From positions 312,871-376,870 of the forward strand of contig NZ_LMHK01000001.1 of the NCBI RefSeq assembly GCF_001427875.1: a stretch of 64,000 nt of DNA, read 5' to 3'. Source of the DNA: Devosia sp. Root685 (lineage in GTDB: Bacteria > Pseudomonadota > Alphaproteobacteria > Rhizobiales > Devosiaceae). Positions 1 to 9,293 of this stretch are shown one piece after another. The notes beneath the pieces are model-generated. The model made no database searches and was not told the origin of the DNA. It saw only the letters and a program-made list of their open reading frames with translations. Positions within the stretch are counted from its first letter, which is position 1, and each line of letters starts with the position of its first letter. The position numbers and the translations under genes were made by a program.

Positions 1-95
1 CTGGGTCACGCGACGCGGTGCTGAAGCGCGTCGCCGAAGTGAAGGCCATGTTCGGGATCGAGAAGCACTATCTCGAAGGTCTGCTGGGGCTTTAG
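1..95 (+). CDS. 3' end of an unidentified gene (partial)
   Basis: The window opens inside a reading frame (codons from base 3) that encodes about 30 residues ending in ...HYLEGLLGL and stops with TAG at 93-95. The peptide is amphipathic and helix-like (Lys/Glu-rich followed by Leu-rich), as at the C-terminus of a soluble enzyme. It is too short to name a family. It is separated from the following ferredoxin gene by about 100 bases. That it is coding at all rests only on the open frame and its reasonable composition. Confidence 0.4.
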   Translation, partial: GSRDAVLKRVAEVKAMFGIEKHYLEGLLGL

Positions 96-191
96 TGGCA
101 CGATTTGGTGAGGCAGCCATGCCGAACCGCGCCTTCCTAAGCACACCGGGAAGGTCTATATCCCCTTGGTACAGCAAGCCAAAAAAGACAT

Positions 192-512
192 ATGACCAAG
201 ATCACCTTTGTTACGCCTAGCGGCGAACGCATTGAAACCGAAGCGGAAAATGGTGCGACCGTGATGGAAACGGCCATCATCAACGGTGTGCCCGGCATTG
301 TCGCGGAATGCGGCGGCGCCTGCACCTGCGCCACCTGCCATGTCTATGTGGAAGAGAACTGGCGCGAAACCGTCGGCGGTCCGTCCATGATGGAAGAAGA
401 CATGCTCGACTTCGCCTTTGACGTGAAGGACTCGAGCCGGCTCTCCTGCCAGATCAAGGTTCGGGATAATCTCGATGGGCTGGTTCTGCACGTCCCGACG
501 CGTCAGGGCTGA
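192..512 (+). CDS. 2Fe-2S ferredoxin, adrenodoxin/Fdx type
   Basis: This 106-residue soluble ferredoxin should carry single electrons on a [2Fe-2S] cluster. The cluster ligands are visible as CGGACTCATC in the first half (C-x5-C-x2-C, around residues 39-48) with the fourth Cys in LSCQIK near residue 89. This is the adrenodoxin pattern rather than the plant type. The spacing and length are typical. It lies 300 bases upstream of the cysG-cysI-cysH block, and a second paralogue (6816-7139) follows the ferredoxin-NADP reductase. A role as donor in sulfite reduction, or as a general donor for P450 or biosynthetic enzymes, is therefore plausible but inferred. The ATG at 192 is the natural start, as the beta strand TKITFVTPSG begins at once. 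Confidence 0.9.
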   Translation: MTKITFVTPSGERIETEAENGATVMETAIINGVPGIVAECGGACTCATCHVYVEENWRETVGGPSMMEEDMLDFAFDVKDSSRLSCQIKVRDNLDGLVLHVPTRQG

Positions 513-753
513 TCTGTCTTCCCCTCTACCCTGAGGAGTAAGCGAGGTTGAGGGCCCCTACTAAAAGTGTCCGGGACCACCGCAAAAAATTCTCTGCGTG
601 GGTCAAACTTCGGACGGTAAATTCCGGCGGGTTGGGCCGGTTTCCGATGCAACTTTGCGTCGAATGGCGGGCGCCTGGATTTTTTTGCCCGTCTTTGCTT
701 TGCCAATCTGGTGTCATTCTAAGGTAATCGCCGCCAGGGAAATATAAAAGCGA

Positions 754-815
754 TTGAATTTCAACGCCTTGCTCCAATCCCCAGCATTGGAATATTTTGC
801 CTCATCGTTGGAATA
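754..815 (+). promoter_or_regulatory. Candidate operator region of the cysG sulfur operon
   Basis: The 311-base gap between the ferredoxin (ends 512) and cysG (starts 824) contains two clean palindromes close to the gene. TTGAA-T-TTCAA lies at 754-764 and TCCAAT-N7-ATTGGA at 773-791. A further half-site, TTGGAATA, lies at 808-815. The N7-spaced dyad with an extra half-site is the kind of layout used by LysR-type sulfur regulators (T-N11-A dyads), but which regulator binds is not determined. The rest of the gap shows no coding pattern. Confidence 0.4.
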
Positions 816-823
816 GGACTGTT

Positions 824-2218
824 ATGACTCGTCTCAACACATTTCCGTTGAGTTTCAAGGTCAAGGGCAAACGCATCATCATCGTCGGCGGCACCGACGA
901 GGCCCTGAACAAAGTCCGGTTGGTCGCAAAGACGACTGCTTCAATAGAGATTTACGCGCGACAGGTTGAGACGGATTTTTCCGGCTTTGACGTGACCGTT
1001 TTCGAGCGCCCGCTGGCCGTTGGCGATGTGGATGGCGCGGCGATCGTTTTTGTCGCTGACGAAGGGCCGGACGGCGCTTTGGCCATGGCAGAGGCCCGTC
1101 GGCTGAACATTCCGCTCAATGTCGTCGACGTGCCCGCCGAGTGCGATTTCTACACGCCGTCCATCATCGATCGCGCGCCGCTGAGTGTGGCGATTTCGAC
1201 TGAGGGCGATGCGCCTGTTCTGGCGCGGTTGGTGCGCGCGCAGATCGAGGCGCTGCTGGCGCCTGGTCTGGGCAAGATTGCCGGGCTAGCTGGCAGTTTG
1301 CGCCACAGGGTAGAGAGTCTGATTCATGATGGTGCCGCGCGTCGGCGCTATTATGAGGAACTGGTGACCTCAGCTTCGGTTGAGCGCGCGCTTGAAGAAG
1401 GTCGTGGCGAAGCCGAGGCGGAGAAGCTGCTGGCTGCGCATGCGCAGAACGGTGCGGCAGAGGGTGTAGTCTGGTTGATCGGCGCAGGGCCGGGCTCGGC
1501 TGATCTTCTTACCCTGCGGGCACAACGGCTGCTGCAGCAAGCCGATGTGATCGTTCATGACCAGCTTGTCCCGGCCGAAGTCGTCGAAATGGGCCGCCGC
1601 GATGCCGAGCAGATTTGCGTTGGCAAGGCCAAGGGACATCACTCGTTTTCGCAGGCGCAGATCAATACGCTGATCGTGCGGCTGGCGGCCGAGGGCAAGA
1701 AGGTAGCGCGGCTCAAGTCAGGCGATCCGATGATCTTCGGGCGTGCCGGCGAGGAAATCGAGGCGCTGCGCAAGGCCGGGATCGACTATCAGATAGTGCC
1801 GGGCGTCAGCGCCGCACTGGCCGCTGCCGCGGATACGGCGACGCCTGTGACGCTTCGAAAGGTGTCGAGCGGGCTCGTGGTCGCGACCGCGCATGGCGCT
1901 GATGACGGCGAACTGGCCCACTGGGCTGCTCTGGCCGGAACCGGCCTGACGCTGGCGCTCTATATGGGCAAATCGATTGCTGCCGAAACAGCGGGACGGC
2001 TCGTGGCGCTGGGCGCTGCGGCCGATCTGCCGGTTGGCATAGTGGTCAATGCGGGACGGGCCGAGAGCCGGTCCTATGCGGGTAATTTGGGTGATCTCGC
2101 GCGTGGCGCGGTCGAGTTCGATGATGGCCCGGCCGTCATCCTGATCGGCCGGGCCGTGGCGCATGGCGATTGGGTTGAGGCCGTCGCCAGAAATGCGGAA
2201 AGTTTTAAAGTAGCATGA
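824..2218 (+). CDS. cysG: Siroheme synthase CysG (multifunctional)
   Basis: CysG makes siroheme, the cofactor of sulfite reductase, from uroporphyrinogen III. The N-terminal part (about residues 1-200) is the NAD-dependent precorrin-2 dehydrogenase/ferrochelatase, opening with the Rossmann segment KGKRIIIVGG. The C-terminal part (about 215-460) is the SAM uroporphyrinogen-III C-methyltransferase, with VWLIGAGPGSADLLTLRA, the D-x-I-V-H-D-Q-L-V segment and the GDPMIFGRAGEE motif. At 464 residues it matches full-length CysG. I chose the ATG at 824, preceded by AGGA, because the protein then begins MTRLNTFPLSFKVKGK as in relatives. An upstream TTG at 797 would add nine unconserved residues. It overlaps the next gene by ATGA, so translation is coupled. 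Confidence 0.93.
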   Translation: MTRLNTFPLSFKVKGKRIIIVGGTDEALNKVRLVAKTTASIEIYARQVETDFSGFDVTVFERPLAVGDVDGAAIVFVADEGPDGALAMAEARRLNIPLNVVDVPAECDFYTPSIIDRAPLSVAISTEGDAPVLARLVRAQIEALLAPGLGKIAGLAGSLRHRVESLIHDGAARRRYYEELVTSASVERALEEGRGEAEAEKLLAAHAQNGAAEGVVWLIGAGPGSADLLTLRAQRLLQQADVIVHDQLVPAEVVEMGRRDAEQICVGKAKGHHSFSQAQINTLIVRLAAEGKKVARLKSGDPMIFGRAGEEIEALRKAGIDYQIVPGVSAALAAAADTATPVTLRKVSSGLVVATAHGADDGELAHWAALAGTGLTLALYMGKSIAAETAGRLVALGAAADLPVGIVVNAGRAESRSYAGNLGDLARGAVEFDDGPAVILIGRAVAHGDWVEAVARNAESFKVA

Positions 2219-2544
2219 GCAAGGAAATTCTCACCGGCAACGAGCTGACTTCGGGGGCGGCGGTCTATCTGTCGGCCACGGGCGAGTGGGTCGAGCCGCT
2301 ACAGGCGGCGCGCCTGTTTGCCAAGGAAGACGTTGCCGAGCGCGATGCTGCGCTGGCCGCGACCAAGGCAAACGGCCGGGTCATCAGCCTTGAAATCGAA
2401 GAAGTCGACGAAGTCGACGGGCAGATCGTGCCCAAGCGGCTTCGCGAACGGATCAGGGCGGCGGGCCCCACCGCGCCTTTGACGCTTAACGGGCAGGCTT
2501 ACGACCGCCAACACCTGGGTGAGGACGGTCATGTATCGATATGA
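2215..2544 (+). CDS. DUF2849 domain protein, sulfite-reductase associated
   Basis: This 109-residue protein matches the DUF2849 family, which in alphaproteobacteria is almost always encoded just before cysI. It carries the family's start (LTSGAAVYLSATGEWVEPL), an acidic middle and the IVPKRLRERIRAAGPTAPL tail. There is no membrane segment or metal motif. The start codon overlaps the cysG stop (ATGA) and its 3' end overlaps cysI by 14 bases, so the three are one translation-coupled operon. The biochemical role is not known. Context implies assistance to siroheme insertion or to sulfite reductase, which is inference only. Confidence 0.85.
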   Translation: MSKEILTGNELTSGAAVYLSATGEWVEPLQAARLFAKEDVAERDAALAATKANGRVISLEIEEVDEVDGQIVPKRLRERIRAAGPTAPLTLNGQAYDRQHLGEDGHVSI

Positions 2545-4189
2545 CGAATTTGACGCCGCGTTCGTCGCGGGTCGCACTGCACAATTCGCCGATCAGGTGA
2601 AGCGCCGCCTTTCGGGCGAACTGAGCGAAGACCAGTTCCGTCCGCTGCGGCTGATGAACGGGCTCTATCTGCAGCTGCACGCCTATATGCTGCGCGTCGC
2701 CGTGCCCTATGGCACGCTGTCGTCCAGGCAAATGCGCAAGCTGGCGCACATCGCGCGGGTCTATGACCGCGGCTATGGCCATTTCACCACGCGGCAGAAT
2801 ATTCAGTACAACTGGCCCAAGCTGAAGGATATTCCGGTTATCCTCGACGAGCTGGCATCCGTGGAAATGCACGCGATCCAGACTTCGGGCAATTGCATCC
2901 GCAATGTCACGACCGACCAGTTTGCCGGCGCGGCCGCCGACGAGATCATCGATCCGCGTCCGGTCGCCGAAATCCTGCGCCAGTGGTCGAGCTTGCACCC
3001 CGAATTTTCGTATCTGCCGCGCAAATTCAAGATCGCCATTACCGGCGCGCCGCAGGATCGCGCGGCCATCCGTTTCCACGATATTGGCTTGCAGGCCGCT
3101 GTGAATGGCGCAGGCGAGATTGGCTGGGAGGTCTGGGTTGGCGGCGGCCTTGGTCGCACGCCGATGATCGCCAAACTGATCAACAGCTTTGTGCCCAACG
3201 AGCATCTGCTGGCCTATCTCGAAAGCATCATGCGCGTTTACAACCGCTATGGCCGCCGGGACAACAAGTACAAGGCGCGCATCAAGATCCTGGTGCACGA
3301 AGAGGGCCTTGAGACCATCAAGGGCCAGGTCGAAGCAGAATTTGCCGAAGTGCGCGGCGGCGTGCTGACGCTTCCGAGCGAAGAGGTCGATCGCATCAGC
3401 GCGTACTTTGCGCCGCCTGATTTTGCGCAGCAGAGCCTGACCAAGCTCGATGTGGCCTACGAATCCATCATCGATCCCGCTTATGGCCGCTGGCTCGACA
3501 ACAATATCAATGCCCATAGCCAGCCGGGCTATGCTTCGGTGACCGTGTCTCTGAAGCCGGTGGGGGGCGCGCCGGGCGATGCGACGGATACGCAGATGGA
3601 GGTCGTGGCCGACCTTGCGGAAACGTACTCCCATGACGAGCTGCGCGTGACCCATGAGCAGAACCTGGTTCTGCCCCATGTTGCGCTGGCCGATCTGCGG
3701 ACGGTCTATGATGCGCTGGTCGCGGCGCAGCTTGCCGATGGCAATACCAATACCATTGCCGACATGATCTGCTGCCCGGGCCTCGATTTCTGCGCTCTGG
3801 CCAATGCCCGCTCGATCCCGATCGCGCAGGAAATCTCCAGGAAGTTCGCCGAGCCGGCCCGTCAGCAGGAAATCGGCGAGCTGAAGATCAAGATTTCCGG
3901 CTGCATCAATGCCTGCGGGCACCACCATGTCGGCCATATCGGCATTCTGGGCGTCGAGAAGAAGGGCGGCGAGCTCTATCAGATCACGCTGGGCGGCGAC
4001 GCGACGGAGCACGCTTCGGTCGGCAAAATCATCGGGCCGGGCTTTGAGGCCGAGAACGTGCCTGACGCCATCGAGAAGCTGGTCGATTTCTACATCGCCC
4101 AGCGTCAGGGCACCGACGAGACGTTCATTCAAGCCTATCGGCGTCTTGGGGAAGCGCCCTTCAAGGAGGCCCTCTATGGGACTGCCTAA
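2531..4189 (+). CDS. cysI: Nitrite/sulfite reductase hemoprotein, assimilatory sulfite reductase
   Basis: This 552-residue siroheme and [4Fe-4S] enzyme reduces sulfite to sulfide for cysteine synthesis. It shows two ferredoxin-like repeats. The heme-facing segment YGHFTTRQNIQYNW lies near residue 85. The cluster cysteines appear as CCPGLDFC (about 413-420) and CINACGHH (about 457). This is the ferredoxin-dependent form, without a flavoprotein partner, which suits the nearby ferredoxins and FNR. The ATG at 2531 is preferred over a GTG at 2519 because GAGG sits 7 bases upstream and the protein then begins MYRYDEFDAAF like rhizobial homologues. It overlaps cysH by 14 bases. Confidence 0.93.
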   Translation: MYRYDEFDAAFVAGRTAQFADQVKRRLSGELSEDQFRPLRLMNGLYLQLHAYMLRVAVPYGTLSSRQMRKLAHIARVYDRGYGHFTTRQNIQYNWPKLKDIPVILDELASVEMHAIQTSGNCIRNVTTDQFAGAAADEIIDPRPVAEILRQWSSLHPEFSYLPRKFKIAITGAPQDRAAIRFHDIGLQAAVNGAGEIGWEVWVGGGLGRTPMIAKLINSFVPNEHLLAYLESIMRVYNRYGRRDNKYKARIKILVHEEGLETIKGQVEAEFAEVRGGVLTLPSEEVDRISAYFAPPDFAQQSLTKLDVAYESIIDPAYGRWLDNNINAHSQPGYASVTVSLKPVGGAPGDATDTQMEVVADLAETYSHDELRVTHEQNLVLPHVALADLRTVYDALVAAQLADGNTNTIADMICCPGLDFCALANARSIPIAQEISRKFAEPARQQEIGELKIKISGCINACGHHHVGHIGILGVEKKGGELYQITLGGDATEHASVGKIIGPGFEAENVPDAIEKLVDFYIAQRQGTDETFIQAYRRLGEAPFKEALYGTA

Positions 4190-5450
4190 ACTCGCCCCCG
4201 CTCAGGCGGCACATGACAAGCTGAAGGCGCTGGGCATCCTCGCGCTCAACGGCATGTTCGACGAAATGGACGCGCTGAGCGTGCTCCGTTACGCCGTCAG
4301 CGACGTATTGCCGGGCGATCTTGCTATTGTCTCGTCCTTCGGGGCCGACTCGGCGGTGCTGCTGCACATGGTGGCGCAGGTCGATCCGTCGATGCCGGTC
4401 TATTTCCTCGAAACCGGCAAGCATTTTGCGGAAACGCTCGATTACGTCGAGACGCTGAAAAAGCAGCTGGGCCTGATCAATGTCCACGCCATCCACCCCA
4501 GTTCGGATGACGTGAAGCGCTTCGACCCCAATGGCGATCTGTGGGAGACGGATCCCGATTCCTGCTGCCACATTCGCAAGACCGAGCCGCTGGAGCCGGT
4601 GACCGAACAATATGGTGGCTGGGTGACCGGGCGAAAGCGCTACCAGACCTCGGAGCGTGGTGTGCTGCCGCATTTCGAGCTGACGAGCGATGATCGCATC
4701 AAGGTCAATCCGCTGGCCTATTTCTCCGACGCCGATGTCGTCGAATATCGCCAGAAGCACAGCTTGCCCGAGCATCCGCTCTATGCCAAAGGCTACAAGT
4801 CCATTGGCTGCGCGCCCTGCACCTCGATCGTTGCCGAGGGCGAGGATCCGCGCGCCGGACGGTGGCGCGGCCTCAATAAAAAGGAATGCGGCATCCATTA
4901 TGACTTTAGTGGAGCGATCGCTAATCCGATGACTGCTGCTGCCCGCCATACGCTCTGGAAAGACGGCGCCTTTATCGCCGACCCGTTCAAGGAATGGGTG
5001 GAAGGCACCGCGCCATCCGAGGCCCGCTATACCCATGTGCCGCTGCGGGAATTTTTGGCCAATCGCGCCGATTATCTCGCCAGCCAGCATCCGCTTGGGC
5101 TGATGATCTCGCCGGGCGAGAAGATCGAGGATGTGGTCGAGGACCTATCGCGGTTCGCCTCGATTGCCATCAAGTTCCCAGCCTTCTCGGATGGTCGTGG
5201 CTATTCGACGGCTCGTCTTTTGGTTGAGCGCTTCAAATATGCCGGTGAAATCAGGGCTGTAGGCGACGTTCTGCAGGATCAGATTCCGCATATGCGCCGC
5301 TGCGGGTTCAACGCACTCGTTGTCACCCACGAGCCGAGCCGCCAGGCGCTGATCGAAAACCGCCTGCCGGAAATGGCCCTGTTCTACCAGCCTGTGGGCG
5401 TCACCGAAGTACCGCTTGGTACGCGCCCCTTCCTTCGCCGCGTCTCCTAG
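4176..5450 (+). CDS. cysH: Fusion: adenylyl-sulfate reductase (CysH) + DUF934
   Basis: Residues 1-250 are a thioredoxin-dependent APS/PAPS reductase. The P-loop is SSFGADSA (53-60), the iron-sulfur cysteines are CC (130-131) and CAPC (212-215), and the catalytic tail is KKECGIH with Cys238. The CC...CxxC pairs indicate the [4Fe-4S] assimilatory APS reductase class. Residues from about 267 to 410 are a DUF934 domain (RGYSTARLLVERF at 341-353, RAVGDVLQDQ at 360-369, RRCGFNALVV at 374-383). DUF934 is normally a separate small gene next to cysH. Here one 424-residue frame runs through both with no internal stop. The start at 4176 has AAGGAGG six bases upstream and overlaps cysI. The reading is secure; the functional effect of the fusion is unknown. 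Confidence 0.93.
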   Translation: MGLPKLAPAQAAHDKLKALGILALNGMFDEMDALSVLRYAVSDVLPGDLAIVSSFGADSAVLLHMVAQVDPSMPVYFLETGKHFAETLDYVETLKKQLGLINVHAIHPSSDDVKRFDPNGDLWETDPDSCCHIRKTEPLEPVTEQYGGWVTGRKRYQTSERGVLPHFELTSDDRIKVNPLAYFSDADVVEYRQKHSLPEHPLYAKGYKSIGCAPCTSIVAEGEDPRAGRWRGLNKKECGIHYDFSGAIANPMTAAARHTLWKDGAFIADPFKEWVEGTAPSEARYTHVPLREFLANRADYLASQHPLGLMISPGEKIEDVVEDLSRFASIAIKFPAFSDGRGYSTARLLVERFKYAGEIRAVGDVLQDQIPHMRRCGFNALVVTHEPSRQALIENRLPEMALFYQPVGVTEVPLGTRPFLRRVS

Positions 5451-5505
5451 GATAAGTGGAGCGCGTTAGTCGCCTTTTCTGAGGCAAAGCCGGGGGCGCT
5501 GGTGA

Positions 5506-6630
<1,125 letters not shown>

Positions 6631-6670
6631 GGGGCCATTTGCCCCAACGCGCCGCGTTGTCCAACCACCG

Positions 6671-6738
6671 CGTCATCCCCGCGAAAGCGGGGATCTCACT
6701 GGGCCCTTGTTGAGATTCCCGCTTTCGCGGGAATGACG
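6671..6738. repeat. Intergenic palindromic repeat, 'CGTCATCCCCGCGAAAGCGG' family
   Basis: Two inverted arms of about 23 bases (6671-6693 and 6715-6738) face each other across about 21 bases. Each arm itself contains the small palindrome CCCGC-GAAA-GCGGG. Related units occur at 19647-19676 (single) and 48367-48441 (pair). In RNA this would form a long hairpin between the FNR and ferredoxin genes and may separate their expression. It has the look of a REP/BIME-type dispersed element. Confidence 0.75.
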
Positions 6739-6815
6739 CCGTGGCAAGAACGAATGTCCTACTTGCCTTGCCGCCTCATAGAAGGCTAAGCACGCCCCGC
6801 TGTTGAGGAGCGCCC

Positions 6816-7139
6816 ATGAAGATCACCGTTACCGACCAGGCAGGCGAAGTGCACGAGCTCGAAGGGCTCGAAGGCTGGCGTGTGATGGAAGTCATTCGCG
6901 ACTGGGGGCTGAATATCAAAGCCGAATGCGGCGGGGCGCTGAGCTGCGCCACCTGCCATTGCTACGTCGATTCCGAATGGCTGGACGCTGTTGGCGCGCC
7001 GAGCGATGAGGAAGAGGACATGCTCGACAGCGTGGGCGACGTGAAGTCGAACTCGCGGCTGTCGTGCCAGATTCTATGCTCCGATGCGCTCGATGGCCTT
7101 AAGCTGACCCTGGCGGGCAGTGCCTCCAAGGACACGTAG
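6816..7139 (+). CDS. 2Fe-2S ferredoxin, second paralogue
   Basis: This 107-residue adrenodoxin-type ferredoxin is related to the one at 192-512. Its ligands are CGGALSCATC (about residues 38-47) and Cys in LSCQIL near residue 88. The acidic stretch SDEEEDMLD is the usual docking surface. An extra Cys (LCSD) follows the fourth ligand and is absent from the first paralogue. GAGGAG lies just upstream of the ATG at 6816. A palindromic repeat separates it from the reductase gene, so it may have its own promoter. Confidence 0.9.
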   Translation: MKITVTDQAGEVHELEGLEGWRVMEVIRDWGLNIKAECGGALSCATCHCYVDSEWLDAVGAPSDEEEDMLDSVGDVKSNSRLSCQILCSDALDGLKLTLAGSASKDT

Positions 7140-7166
7140 GCCGGCCCCAGAGGGCCGGCACTTCAG

Positions 7167-7742
7167 TTATTCAGCCGCGATCGCCGTTGCCTTGTCGATG
7201 CCATAGCGCTCGATGAAGGCGCTGAATGTTTGTACCCAGCCATTGAGAAAGGCGAGGGTCGTGTCGTCGGTCACTTCGAGATCGTCGGTGATCAGGCCCG
7301 GCTTCATGTTGAAGTAAACTTCCGGCTGCCCCATGACAAGCATGCCATAGATGGGCAGGACCGAGCGAAGATGGCCCTGTCCGGCAGCCGTGCCGGTGGT
7401 GCCGGGGGTGGCGCCGACAATGGCGGTCGGCATGTCTTTCCATGAACTCTGCGCATAGGGGCGCGAGGCCCAGTCGAGGGCATTTTTCAAGACGCCGGGA
7501 AACGAGCGGTTGTATTCCGGGGTCACGATCAGAGCGGCATCCGCGGCCTCGACCCGGCGCTTCAGGTCGGTCACGACGGAGGGCGGGTTCGCCCAGAGGT
7601 CGTTGTTATAGTGGGGCAGGCCTGCCAGATCGAGATAATCAAACTTCAGTTTGCCCTCGGCAAGCTTTTCCAGCGTCTGGGCAAACTGGCGATTGACCGA
7701 GTTGGCGCTCAGGCTGGCGACGAGAACAGCGACATTTTTCAT
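7167..7742 (-). CDS. NADPH-dependent FMN reductase / quinone reductase-like flavoprotein
   Basis: This 191-residue flavodoxin-fold enzyme probably reduces quinones, azo compounds or chromate with NAD(P)H on FMN. The phosphate-binding loop is ASLSANSVNRQF near the N-terminus. The active-site strand TPEYNRSFPGVLKNALDW is the signature of this family, and VGATPGTTGTAAG forms the third FMN contact. The gene is divergent from an HxlR regulator 96 bases away, an arrangement typical of electrophile-inducible quinone reductases. The exact substrate cannot be read from sequence. Confidence 0.9.
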   Translation of the reverse strand: MKNVAVLVASLSANSVNRQFAQTLEKLAEGKLKFDYLDLAGLPHYNNDLWANPPSVVTDLKRRVEAADAALIVTPEYNRSFPGVLKNALDWASRPYAQSSWKDMPTAIVGATPGTTGTAAGQGHLRSVLPIYGMLVMGQPEVYFNMKPGLITDDLEVTDDTTLAFLNGWVQTFSAFIERYGIDKATAIAAE

Positions 7743-7838
7743 TGGAACAAACCGTGGTATCTATTGGTAACTGACGCTATATGAGTGACTGTCCTGCCAC
7801 GCGCAAGACCGCACTTTTTTGATACCTGAGGCACCAAA

Positions 7839-8264
7839 ATGAAACCGATCGCCCACGAAATCACCAATGACTGCCGGCCCGTGGGTGAAATCCTCAACCA
7901 GATCGGCGGCAAGTGGACGGTTCTTATCATCAACGTGCTGAGCGGCGGGTCGATGCGGTTTTCCGAGATCAAGCGCGAGATTGGTGGCATCAGCCAGAAG
8001 GTGCTCACCGCCACGCTGCGCGATCTGGAAATGGACGGTTTTCTGACGCGGACGGTGACGCCTTCGATCCCGCCGCATGTCAGCTATGAGCTTACGGACC
8101 TGGGGCGCGACCTGCAGAAGCCTCTTCATGTGCTCGGGGCATGGGCCGTGAACAATCGCCCAAAGGTGCTCGAAGCGCGCGGCCGCTACTTTGCCGCGCA
8201 TCCCGAGGCGATGCCGAAGCGCAAACCGCGGATCGCCTCGGCATTGCGGGTCGCCGCGGAATAG
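7839..8264 (+). CDS. HxlR-family transcriptional regulator
   Basis: This is a 141-residue winged-helix repressor of the HxlR/YodB type. The domain runs from about residue 10 to 105: CRPVGEILNQIGGKWTVLIINVL, then MRFSEIKREIGGISQKVLTATLRDLEMDG, then the wing VSYELTDLG. The single N-terminal Cys (residue 12) is where redox-sensing members react with quinones or diamide. It is divergent from the FMN reductase, and the shared 96-base gap contains GGTATC (near 7757) and GATACC (near 7820) half-sites in opposite orientation that could be its operators. Control of the reductase is inferred from this layout. Confidence 0.88.
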   Translation: MKPIAHEITNDCRPVGEILNQIGGKWTVLIINVLSGGSMRFSEIKREIGGISQKVLTATLRDLEMDGFLTRTVTPSIPPHVSYELTDLGRDLQKPLHVLGAWAVNNRPKVLEARGRYFAAHPEAMPKRKPRIASALRVAAE

Positions 8265-8276
8265 GCGCGGGCGCTT

Positions 8277-9293
8277 CTACGCGGCCTTGCCGGCGTCCTG
8301 CGTCACCTTCACCAGTTCGGGGATGAAATCTCGAACGGTTGGTTGTGGCAGCGTATCGAAGGGCAGGGGGCGAACCACCCGCATGGCGGCAATGCCGACG
8401 CGGACGGTCATCAACCCGTTGACCACGCCTTCGCCCAGCCGGGCCGACAGTTTTGCGGCGAGACCCTGGCCGATCAGTTGCTCCACCACGCCATCGGTGA
8501 GCACCAGGCCGCCGGTGACGGCAAGATGCGCCAGCACCGCGCCTGTGAGCCGCCAAAAGCCGAAAAAGCCCGGGCGGGCGCCGTAGAGCGCCGCAATGGC
8601 GCCAGCGAGCCGGATGCTTTCATAGATCACGAAGGCCACATCGATCAGCGCGCGCGGCGATACGGCCGTCACCAGCGCTACGCGGCGGGCGGACGCCGCC
8701 GTCAGCGCCTTGGCGCGGGCATCGAGCGGGGCCATCAGGCTACGTTCGGCGAGGGTAATGATTTCGTTGCCATCGAAAAGATGCGGCAGGTTGGTTTTCA
8801 CCACTTCGCGGCTGCGCGCCATGTCGGGGCGATCGGCATAGATACCTTCAAGGCGCTCGGCGACATGATGGGCCAACTTCTGGTCATTGTCGCGATGGGC
8901 GTGCGCGGCATCGGCCTTGAGGGCGTCGAGGACGCGCAAGCGCCGAAGGGCGAAGATTTCCCGCGCCACGAGGGCCAGCACCGCGACGACGAAGGCACCG
9001 AGCACCCCCAGGCCTGCCCAGCCGAGCCATTCGTAGCGCGCGAAGAGATCGCGGATCAGCCGATCGGCCGCCAGCGCCAGACCGGCGGAAACGAGAATGC
9101 TGCCCGCTGTCCAAGCGATGCGGCCAATCCAGCCCATGCGTTTTGGCGGCGGGCCGACGAGGTTCAGGTCGGGATCAGGCTCGAAAGAAGTTTCGACGAT
9201 CTCGGCCTCGGTGGGCGCAAAGGCACGGGGGATGCGGACGGGCGTCGCCGTCTCGTCCTCGGTCCTTGTGGGGCGGGCGATGGGGCGCTTCAT
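8277..9293 (-). CDS. YcjF-like DUF697 inner-membrane protein
   Basis: This 338-residue protein belongs to the YcjF/TIGR01620 family. After a basic, proline-rich cytoplasmic N-terminus come two transmembrane helices (about residues 57-80 and 92-112). A soluble helical stretch and the C-terminal DUF697 region, with further hydrophobic helices around 205-275, follow. It overlaps the upstream ycjX by four bases (ATGA), so the two are translated together. The pair is known as a stress-linked GTPase plus membrane partner; its exact job is unsettled. It converges on the HxlR gene with only 12 bases between the stops. Confidence 0.85.
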   Translation of the reverse strand: MKRPIARPTRTEDETATPVRIPRAFAPTEAEIVETSFEPDPDLNLVGPPPKRMGWIGRIAWTAGSILVSAGLALAADRLIRDLFARYEWLGWAGLGVLGAFVVAVLALVAREIFALRRLRVLDALKADAAHAHRDNDQKLAHHVAERLEGIYADRPDMARSREVVKTNLPHLFDGNEIITLAERSLMAPLDARAKALTAASARRVALVTAVSPRALIDVAFVIYESIRLAGAIAALYGARPGFFGFWRLTGAVLAHLAVTGGLVLTDGVVEQLIGQGLAAKLSARLGEGVVNGLMTVRVGIAAMRVVRPLPFDTLPQPTVRDFIPELVKVTQDAGKAA

